The notes under the pieces: model-generated | What the model saw: only the letters and a program-made list of their open reading frames with translations | Told to the model about the DNA's origin: nothing | Database searches by the model: none | Made by a program: the position numbers and the translations under genes | In this document: positions 1 to 6,550 of the stretch, piece by piece | Layout: every line of letters starts with the position of its first letter | Numbering within the stretch: position 1 is the first letter of the stretch | Source of the DNA: an uncultured Prevotella sp. | GTDB taxonomy: Bacteria; Bacteroidota; Bacteroidia; Bacteroidales; Bacteroidaceae | Length of the DNA: 18,265 bases | Reading direction: 5' to 3' | NCBI GenBank assembly: GCA_934183355.1 | Contig: CAKPST010000047.1 | Location: 1-18,265 of the forward strand

Positions 1-55
1 AAAGTCAAAACCGTTGTAATTTACAAATTTGTAAATTACAACGGTTTTGACTTTT
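1..55. terminator. Perfect 54-bp palindrome, probable terminator of a gene outside the window
   Basis: Bases 1-27 are the exact reverse complement of 28-54, with no spacer and no mismatch. The arms start with AAAGTC and end with GACTTT, and a T-rich tail (TTTTATTAT) follows. An A-tract and T-tract flanking a strong stem is the usual shape of a bidirectional Rho-independent terminator, and the Sel1 gene begins downstream. The palindrome may extend beyond the window edge. A dispersed palindromic repeat or a sequencing fold-back at a contig end are the alternatives. Confidence 0.55.
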
Positions 56-226
56 ATTATAGCCGTTTGTGAAGCGAATATATTTTATCATTTTAAGCAT
101 ACAATGTTTTTTGATTTTATATGTCAGCAATAATTGCGACATTTGCAAATGTCAAGACGATGCATATCGAGATTGACAAATAGAGAAAAAGAATCGTAGT
201 TTTAACTTATTAAAATGTGAAACGTT
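56..226 (+). promoter_or_regulatory. Upstream region of the Sel1 gene, with a 16-bp palindrome and a weak promoter candidate
   Basis: No gene is seen in this AT-rich stretch. A perfect palindrome, GACATTTGCAAATGTC, lies at 138-153 and could be an operator. Downstream, TTG at 173-175 and TAGTTTTA at 197-204 are 21 bases apart, a loose match to the Bacteroidetes -33/-7 promoter with the last base off. If this promoter is used, transcription would start about 17 bases before the ATG at 227. The palindrome would then sit just upstream of the -33 element, a position that fits an activator better than a blocking repressor. This is inference from spacing only. Confidence 0.35.
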
Positions 227-2113
227 ATGAAAAACAATCAGTATTTTTCAGCTATATTATTAGCAATGGCAAGTGTGTTGGTAATGACAGTGCCACTGAA
301 TAGCAGTGCGCAAGGATTCCTTAGAACTCTGCCTAAAGCGGCAAAGAATCTTACAAGGGTTGGGGTTATAGGCGGATACCATGCAGCAATGAATTATGAC
401 AAAGCAACAAAAAACACAAAAAACAACAGCTGTTTGAACCGTCAAGCTCGTCTTTCACATATTAAAAACAGAGTTGTTGTAGGTGGTGTCAAAGCTAATG
501 CCGTAAGTGTCGCTCCTGACACATTCAAAAATAAAACGAAGAAAACAGGCGTTGGGCGTACTTCAAAGTCAAAGCAGGCAAAAGTCGAAGCACAGAAAAA
601 GTATGACTTTCTTCACCGTGAGGACCTGTATACACGTGCCATAAGCGCATTGATTGACAATAACAGAAAGGAGTTTGCCTCGCTCATCCATCGTTCATCG
701 GATGCCCAATATGCCCCTGCTCAGTATGCGTATGCAATGAGTAACCTGGAGCGTTGTGAGGGACATGAGAGAGACAAGTGGCTGAAGCTGGTCAGACGCT
801 CGGCTAACGCCGGACATGGACAAGCTTGCGCTTATATTTCCGCCCTTTATGACTGGTATGGTTCGGAAGGAAACTTTGAAAGCAATAAGGACTCAGCGTT
901 TGTGTGGGCAAAGAGAGCGTCTGACTTAGGTAGCTACGACGGTCATCTGCTTGCAGGAAGCTATGCTTTAGAGAATGGAGATACTCTCCAGAGTGTGAAG
1001 TATCTAGAGCGTGCTTACAACTATGAGCTTCAACTTGACTCTTTGTTTAAGAAATATTATGGCAAGCGTTCTCTAGAGTTCTGTCTTGCTTATTACCAGG
1101 ATTCTCATTCATGTGCCAGCTGGATGGCACCAGAAATGTACGACAATCTTCTGTCGTGGAGAATCTTGAATGCTAACACCGAAGCAGAACACAAGGCCTG
1201 TTATGATCTTGCCCAGTTCGTTTCGAATAAGCTGTTCACATCGTATTCGAACTTGATTCTTGCCAACTACTGTATGGGGTTAGGCAATCTGATGCCCGCA
1301 ACAGCGGAGGGCGTAGTTATGCATCTTGAGGAGGCTTCAGAAGAAATACCTATGGCTACGGCGAAGTTAGCAGACTGCTATTATGCAGGATATGGCGTGG
1401 AGCGTGATTCTGTTTATGCATTAACGTTATATAAGAATGCGGCTGAAAGAGGTTCAGCAGAAGCTATGTATATGCTTACCATTTTGTATTATAATGCAGA
1501 ATGCTACAATTCGGTGAGAGAATGGGGAACGCGTCCAGAACTGGCTGATTCAGCAGACATACAGTATCTCGTGGGTTGCGCATATTATGATGAAGAGGAA
1601 TATAAGAAGTCTATTGACTATTTCGTTCGAGCAGCCGAGAGTGGCAACGTCTATGGAAAATGGATGGCATACGTGGTGTACGCCACTATCTTGTACGACG
1701 ATGATAAAGCATTCGAGTATGTGAAAAAGGCTGCGGAGGCAGGATATCCAGATGCTATGAATGATTTGGCAATCTGCTATCTTAAAGCTGATCATGTAGA
1801 CCGCGATGTTGCCAAGGCATTACGATTGTTTGAACGGGCTAAAGATGCTGGATATCTTCCTGCCTATAACAATCTTGGCTGCGTTTATTATGCCAAAAAG
1901 AGTGAGTATGGCATGAAGCCAGACCGTAAACGTGCTGCAAGGTATTGGTGCGAAGGTGCAGAGAAAGGCGACCCTGATTCCATGTTCAATTTCGCTAAAT
2001 GTCAGATAAAAGGAAAAAATGGTGTGGCTAAGAATGAGGCAGAGGGCTATAGTCTCATGCGTAAGGCTGCTGAGGCAGGTTCGGAATACGCCGTGGAATT
2101 TCTGGACAAGTAG
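227..2113 (+). CDS. Secreted Sel1-like repeat (TPR-type) protein
   Basis: This 628-residue protein begins with a signal peptide (about residues 1-29; hydrophobic stretch ILLAMASVLVM, then a SSAQG cleavage region), so it should act in the periplasm or at the outer membrane. Residues 40-130 are a basic, probably disordered linker rich in Lys, Asn and Thr. From about 140 to the end, helical repeats of the Sel1 type recur, with the pattern A-x-x-G, alternating Ala, and paired Tyr. The clearest copies are near 375-415 (LADCYYAGYGV, NAAERGSAEAMY) and 495-625 (KKAAEAGYPDAMNDLA, CEGAEKGDPDSMFNFA, RKAAEAGSEYAVEFL). Such repeats form a superhelical scaffold for protein contacts, and no catalytic domain is visible. 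The partner is unknown. The peptidase gene starts 65 bp downstream with no clear promoter between them, so they may be co-transcribed. Its base composition is more AT-rich than the genes that follow. Confidence 0.85.
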   Translation: MKNNQYFSAILLAMASVLVMTVPLNSSAQGFLRTLPKAAKNLTRVGVIGGYHAAMNYDKATKNTKNNSCLNRQARLSHIKNRVVVGGVKANAVSVAPDTFKNKTKKTGVGRTSKSKQAKVEAQKKYDFLHREDLYTRAISALIDNNRKEFASLIHRSSDAQYAPAQYAYAMSNLERCEGHERDKWLKLVRRSANAGHGQACAYISALYDWYGSEGNFESNKDSAFVWAKRASDLGSYDGHLLAGSYALENGDTLQSVKYLERAYNYELQLDSLFKKYYGKRSLEFCLAYYQDSHSCASWMAPEMYDNLLSWRILNANTEAEHKACYDLAQFVSNKLFTSYSNLILANYCMGLGNLMPATAEGVVMHLEEASEEIPMATAKLADCYYAGYGVERDSVYALTLYKNAAERGSAEAMYMLTILYYNAECYNSVREWGTRPELADSADIQYLVGCAYYDEEEYKKSIDYFVRAAESGNVYGKWMAYVVYATILYDDDKAFEYVKKAAEAGYPDAMNDLAICYLKADHVDRDVAKALRLFERAKDAGYLPAYNNLGCVYYAKKSEYGMKPDRKRAARYWCEGAEKGDPDSMFNFAKCQIKGKNGVAKNEAEGYSLMRKAAEAGSEYAVEFLDK

Positions 2114-2178
2114 GTAATGTGAGATATTAAAAACAAAGAGCCATAACATAAATCTATAACACACAAAAACTCAATAAT

Positions 2179-3573
2179 ATGAAGAAGTTTATTAAGAACA
2201 TCAAGATGGCCAGCCTAATGACAATATCGGTCATCGCCTGGCCAGCCACAATAGTGGCACAGTCGGTCAAATATGATGCTAAGACTGTCAATAATGTGAC
2301 GGAGAGGTTCGTCTCATACGCCAAGATAAACAGTCAAGGAACAGATACGTCGGACATGGACGCTTTCCCGCTTAATCCAGGACAGCGTGAGATGGCTCGC
2401 AAGGTAGAGGCTGACTTACAGACCATCCTGCGCGGAACATCAGCCACAGTAAAACGCAGCGAGAGCGAGTATGTGTACGTGAAGATACCCGCCAACACCA
2501 AAGGCATACCATCTGTCATGTTCATGGCACACCTTGACGTAACGCCAGAAGCGCCGGGCGGAAACATCACACCCGTTATTCATCGTGGCTATGACGGCGG
2601 TGACCTACATCTGCCAAGCGGACTGGTGCTCAGCCCGTCTACACCTCAGGGCAGACACCTCGCCCAGTGCGTAGGCAAGACAGTCATCACCTCCGACGGT
2701 AGCACCGTCCTCGGAGCTGACGACAAGACCGGATGCACCGTCCTCGTGACGCTCATTGAACGAATAGTACGCAACATGAAGATGCGTCACGGCGACCTCT
2801 ACTTCGTATTCTCACAGAACGAAGACATCGGTAGGGCAGCCGACAGATTTGAGGTCGAGTATGTAGGTGGCGGTTCGCCTGACGTGGTGATCGACATTGA
2901 CGGCGACGCACCTACTCACTTCTCCGTGGCAAATTTCACGGCAGTGGGACGTACATACCGTTTCATAGGCAAAGAAGCACATCCGGGCGACGCATACGCT
3001 AGAAAGTACGGCGACGTACTGACGGCAGCCGCTTACTTTATAGGACAGATACCACCACAGAAACATCCGTCGGCAAGCCGTGGTGAACAGGGATACATAC
3101 ATTGCTACACCATGACACCCATAGTGACCACGGACGGTGAAAGTTCTACAGAAGTGAGAGTACGCATGCGCTATTTTGACAAGCTTGAGGGCGACACGCT
3201 CCGTGCCATGCTCAATGATGCAGAGACTTCCATAAAGACAGCCTATCCAAACGTGCGCGTTGAGTCCACCCCAGAGATGCTGCAATATGAGAACGTGGCT
3301 TACTCGATGCCCTCGTCGCTTACACAACTGATAGTGAAGAGCGCTAAGGAATGTAGACTAACTCTCGAACCAAGAAGCGAACGCGGCGGCACCACCTCAG
3401 CCATGATGGCAGCCAAGGGACTGCGTGGCGGTCCATGCCTTTACAGCGGACAACAGGCAGAGCACAGCGTCTACGAATGGACATGCGTGGAGGATATGCT
3501 GCAAATGACAGACGTAGCAGAAGCCATTGTACGCAATATAGCCCGTGAGGGTAGTTCGTTTTACATAAAGTAA
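2179..3573 (+). CDS. Secreted peptidase T-like metallopeptidase (M20 family)
   Basis: A 464-residue M20 peptidase resembling peptidase T, a di-zinc aminotripeptidase. Expected metal-site residues are visible: H118 and D120 in AHLDV, D181/D182 in GADDKTG (usually GADDKAG), E215 as general base and D216 as ligand in QNEDIG, D241 in IDIDGD, and H429 in AEHSVYEW. H268 in the AHPG motif matches the dimerisation-domain histidine that contacts substrate. Two motifs are unusual: the canonical DEEIG is NEDIG, so Asp replaces the Glu ligand, and the canonical GGHNFHG region is SGQQAEHS, which keeps only the ligand His. RGGTT replaces the usual RGGTDG. An N-terminal hydrophobic stretch (about residues 8-27, ending VAQS) looks like a signal peptide, whereas classical PepT is cytoplasmic. 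Peptide cleavage in the periplasm is therefore likely, but the specificity may differ from PepT. A hairpin terminator follows the gene. Confidence 0.85.
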   Translation: MKKFIKNIKMASLMTISVIAWPATIVAQSVKYDAKTVNNVTERFVSYAKINSQGTDTSDMDAFPLNPGQREMARKVEADLQTILRGTSATVKRSESEYVYVKIPANTKGIPSVMFMAHLDVTPEAPGGNITPVIHRGYDGGDLHLPSGLVLSPSTPQGRHLAQCVGKTVITSDGSTVLGADDKTGCTVLVTLIERIVRNMKMRHGDLYFVFSQNEDIGRAADRFEVEYVGGGSPDVVIDIDGDAPTHFSVANFTAVGRTYRFIGKEAHPGDAYARKYGDVLTAAAYFIGQIPPQKHPSASRGEQGYIHCYTMTPIVTTDGESSTEVRVRMRYFDKLEGDTLRAMLNDAETSIKTAYPNVRVESTPEMLQYENVAYSMPSSLTQLIVKSAKECRLTLEPRSERGGTTSAMMAAKGLRGGPCLYSGQQAEHSVYEWTCVEDMLQMTDVAEAIVRNIAREGSSFYIK

Positions 3574-3587
3574 ACTACATTTCGTTC

Positions 3588-3623
3588 TCCCGTGTCGCCA
3601 AGATTGGTGATGCGGGATTTTCG
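3588..3623 (+). terminator. Rho-independent terminator after the peptidase gene
   Basis: TCCCG (3588-3592) pairs with CGGGA (3613-3617). After a 2x2 internal loop, TCGCCA pairs with TGGTGA around the loop AGAT, including one G-U pair. TTTT follows. It lies 15 bp after the stop codon, as expected for the end of a Sel1-peptidase transcript. Confidence 0.7.
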
Positions 3624-3826
3624 TAAGCGTATACGTGAATGTCAGCACTATACTAATATTTGCATAGCTGTGAACATGTGTCATGGCTCATAAATTGTAG
3701 ATTACTCTGTTAGTTGTTTTATTTATTCCTAAATCTGCAATAATCTGACATAATTTTATTAAATTTGCATATTCTGAATTTAAGTGTAGAAACCATTCTA
3801 TGACAAACAATTAATAAAAACATTCT
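3624..3826 (+). promoter_or_regulatory. Promoter and leader region of the GH20 gene
   Basis: TAAATTTG at 3760-3767 matches the Bacteroidetes -7 box TAnnTTTG exactly. No good TTTG lies at the -33 position. Transcription would start near 3774, giving a leader of about 50 bases. Within it, CATTCTATGACAAACAA occurs at 3794-3810 and again at 3821-3837, where the second copy carries the GH20 start codon. The first copy encodes the mini-ORF ATG ACA AAC AAT TAA (3800-3814). The part between the terminator and 3740 shows no gene. Confidence 0.5.
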
Positions 3827-5836
3827 ATGACAAACAAATCATTACGATTATCGGCTCTCGTCCTCGGCTCAATGTTAATGTCGACAGCCGCACAGGCACA
3901 GAGTCTGCTACCCAAGCCACAGTCGTTCAATCCAGGAAAGGTTTTTTTCCCTACCGAAGTGAAGGCTGTGAAGATTGTCAACGAGGCTGGCTCGGATGCC
4001 GACAACATCTACTCGAAAGCATGGACCGACAAGAATAGCGCATCTGCCAAACAGGTGGTGGCATTCAAGCGACTCAAAGGCGCAGCGTCGCCAGAGGCTT
4101 ACCGTCTGCACATCAACCGCGACTCTATCGTCATCAGCGCAGCATCGGCTGACGCCTTCCGCTACGCATGGCAGACCATAGCACAGCTCACCACCAAGAA
4201 GGGCATCATGGCTTGCGACATAGAGGACGCTCCTGCCTACAAGTGGCGTTCGCTGATGCTCGACGTGTCGCGTCACTTCTTCCCTATCGAGTTCTTGAAG
4301 AAGCAGCTCGACATCATGGCGCAATATAAATTCAACCGATTCCACATACATCTGACCGACGCCGCAGGATGGCGCATTGAGATAAAGCGCTATCCACGAC
4401 TCACCAACTTTGCCGCATGGCGACAGGGCAAGACATGGAAGGAGTGGAACAACTCGGGGAACAAATATCTACCTGAAGGCACCGAGGGAGCATACGGTGG
4501 CTACTACACACAGGACCAACTGCGCGACCTCGTGAAATATGCTGCCGAACGCGGCATCACCATCGTACCCGAAATAGAGATGCCGGGACACTCTGAGGAA
4601 ACACTCACAGCATATCCCGAACTATCGTGCACACACGAGCCATACAAGCAGTCGGACTTCTGCCCTGGCAGCGTGGCTACATACGACTTCCTTGAGAACG
4701 TGCTGAAGGAGGTGATGGACATCTTCCCGTCGGAATATATACACGTGGGAGGCGACGAGGCTGGCAAGAAGTCGTGGGACGACTGTCAGCTATGCCAGAA
4801 GAAGATGAAGGAACTGGGCTGCGACAAGAACGGACTACAGACTCATCTCATCGCACACATGGGCAAATTCCTAAGCAATCACGGCAGACAGCTCGTGGGA
4901 TGGGACGAGGTGATAGACGGCAATCTGTCGTCAAACACCACCGTTATGGTGTGGCGCGGCACCGTGTATGCACACAAAGCCATTGAGCATGGCTACAACG
5001 TGGTGCTCTCGCCTGGCGGCTACTGCTACTTTGACGGCTATCAGGACGCTCCTGCCACTCAGCCCGAGGCAATAGGTGGATACCTGCCATTGGAGAAGGT
5101 GTACAGCTATGTGCCGGGCGAAGACTTGCCCGATGCCGAGCGACAAAAGATAACGGGTGTGCAGGGCAACCTCTGGTGTGAATACGTACCCACTATGGAG
5201 CATGCCGAGTATATGCTATATCCACGTGCTCTCGCCATTGCCGAGATAGGATGGAACGGGACCAAGACCAAGAACTACAAGGAGTTTCGCCAGCGTGCTC
5301 TCGTGCAGCAAGACTTGCTGAAGGCTGAGGGCGTCAATCCGTTCGACCTAAGAAAGGAATATGGCGAGCGCAAGGAGGCACAGTCGCCACTCAAGCATAA
5401 GGCTGTGGGATGCAAGGTGACATACAACCGACCCTACAACGACTCATACAAGGCACAGGGCGAAACCACACTCACCGACGGCAACTTCGGAGGATGGGCG
5501 TTTGGCGACAAGCGTTGGCAGGGATTCATCGGCAAGGACTACTGCATGGACGTGACCATCGACCTCGGCACTAAGCAGAAGATTTCGTCGGTTGCCACCG
5601 ACTTTATGCAGAGCTGCGGACCGGAGATATACTTCCCAGGCGAATATCGCATCTCGGTGAGCGACAACGGCACCGACTTCACTGAGGTGTATCGTCAGAC
5701 ATACGAGGTGAAGAAGACCGACATGCCCGAATTCAAATACCTGACATGGAAGGGCAGCAGCCAGGCACGCTACGTGCGTGTGCAGGCTAAGGCAGGCTAT
5801 GGCTGGGTGTTTGCCGACGAAATAGTAGTGAAGTAA
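3827..5836 (+). CDS. Secreted beta-N-acetylhexosaminidase (GH20) with C-terminal discoidin-like domain
   Basis: A 669-residue exo-glycosidase that would remove terminal GlcNAc or GalNAc from glycans by substrate-assisted catalysis. Residues 1-24 form a signal peptide (LVLGSMLMSTAAQA). An N-terminal GH20b-type domain spans about 26-135, and the TIM barrel about 138-500. Barrel landmarks are W140-R141 with LDVSRHFF, HIHLTDAAGW at 173-182, PEIEMPGH at 248-255, and HVGGDEAG at 306-313 with the catalytic pair D310-E311. GWDEV (358-362) and VMVWRG follow. Residues from about 525 to the end (ETTLTDG, DVTIDLG, ISVSDNG, RYVRVQAKA) look like an F5/8 type C sugar-binding domain. No lipoprotein cysteine is seen, so it is probably periplasmic or released. 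The stop shares a base with the next gene's start, so the two are probably translationally coupled. The likely substrates are host mucin or N-glycans, which is inference. Confidence 0.93.
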   Translation: MTNKSLRLSALVLGSMLMSTAAQAQSLLPKPQSFNPGKVFFPTEVKAVKIVNEAGSDADNIYSKAWTDKNSASAKQVVAFKRLKGAASPEAYRLHINRDSIVISAASADAFRYAWQTIAQLTTKKGIMACDIEDAPAYKWRSLMLDVSRHFFPIEFLKKQLDIMAQYKFNRFHIHLTDAAGWRIEIKRYPRLTNFAAWRQGKTWKEWNNSGNKYLPEGTEGAYGGYYTQDQLRDLVKYAAERGITIVPEIEMPGHSEETLTAYPELSCTHEPYKQSDFCPGSVATYDFLENVLKEVMDIFPSEYIHVGGDEAGKKSWDDCQLCQKKMKELGCDKNGLQTHLIAHMGKFLSNHGRQLVGWDEVIDGNLSSNTTVMVWRGTVYAHKAIEHGYNVVLSPGGYCYFDGYQDAPATQPEAIGGYLPLEKVYSYVPGEDLPDAERQKITGVQGNLWCEYVPTMEHAEYMLYPRALAIAEIGWNGTKTKNYKEFRQRALVQQDLLKAEGVNPFDLRKEYGERKEAQSPLKHKAVGCKVTYNRPYNDSYKAQGETTLTDGNFGGWAFGDKRWQGFIGKDYCMDVTIDLGTKQKISSVATDFMQSCGPEIYFPGEYRISVSDNGTDFTEVYRQTYEVKKTDMPEFKYLTWKGSSQARYVRVQAKAGYGWVFADEIVVK

Positions 5837-6522
5837 TGATGCGTATGGAGCATATACAGGTGGGCACCACCTCATGCAAGATATACGCCACATCAAGTCC
5901 AGCCTTTCTCCTCATACAGCCATCGGCTCGGCATGAGGAGAAGGGCGACGGCATCAACCGCGAGGCACAGCTGCTGGAGAGCCTAAGCGAGAGGGGATTT
6001 GTGCTTGCCACGTTCGACTGCAAGGAATGGGCACGCTCCCTGATGCCCTGGCACGACGACGCTGTGTCGCGTGACGAGGAGGTGGGCAGACACTCACGAG
6101 ACACGCTCTGCTACATCGAGCACGAGCTATTGCCGTGGCTACGCAGCAAGTATGGCAATCTGCCGTGCATCATCGGAGGCTATTCACTCGGTGGACTATT
6201 CGCCATGTGGGCAGCATCGCAGTCGGCGACGTTCTGTGCAGTGGCAGCAGCGTCGCCGTCGCTGTGGATAGACGGTTGGCTCAACTATGCTGGGGCGCAT
6301 CCCATACAAGCCCAACGAGTGTACATGAGTCTTGGCGACCGCGAGGAGCACTGCCGCAACCAGCGCATGTGTCGCATAGGCGACTGCGTGCGACTGCAAC
6401 ACCAACAACTGCTGATGCAACTCGGCGAGAGCCACACCACACTCGAATGGAACCACGGAGGACACTTCGGCGAGGAGGCAGAGAGGACAGCAAAGGCTTT
6501 CGCATGGTGCATGACATTATAA
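5836..6522 (+). CDS. Putative alpha/beta hydrolase (esterase-like)
   Basis: A 228-residue protein with an alpha/beta hydrolase fold. The nucleophile elbow is GGYSLGG (S117), the likely acid is D168 in SLGDREEH, and the likely base is H207 or H210 in NHGGHF. It has no signal peptide or membrane segment, so it is probably cytoplasmic. It resembles small esterase or serine-hydrolase families, but the substrate cannot be read from sequence. The start ATG overlaps the GH20 stop (TAATG), which points to coupled translation and perhaps to linked function such as removing an acyl group from imported sugars. Nearby alternative ATG codons at 5839 and 5845 would shorten it by one or three residues. Confidence 0.75.
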   Translation: MMRMEHIQVGTTSCKIYATSSPAFLLIQPSARHEEKGDGINREAQLLESLSERGFVLATFDCKEWARSLMPWHDDAVSRDEEVGRHSRDTLCYIEHELLPWLRSKYGNLPCIIGGYSLGGLFAMWAASQSATFCAVAAASPSLWIDGWLNYAGAHPIQAQRVYMSLGDREEHCRNQRMCRIGDCVRLQHQQLLMQLGESHTTLEWNHGGHFGEEAERTAKAFAWCMTL

Positions 6523-6550
6523 AAGAAACAACAATATACACACATAAGAA

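Noticed and set aside
2812..3327. Long minus-strand open frame (171 codons) opposite the peptidase gene
   Set aside because: It lies wholly inside a gene with clear M20 motifs, has an odd composition rich in Cys, His and Val, and has no promoter or recognisable domain.
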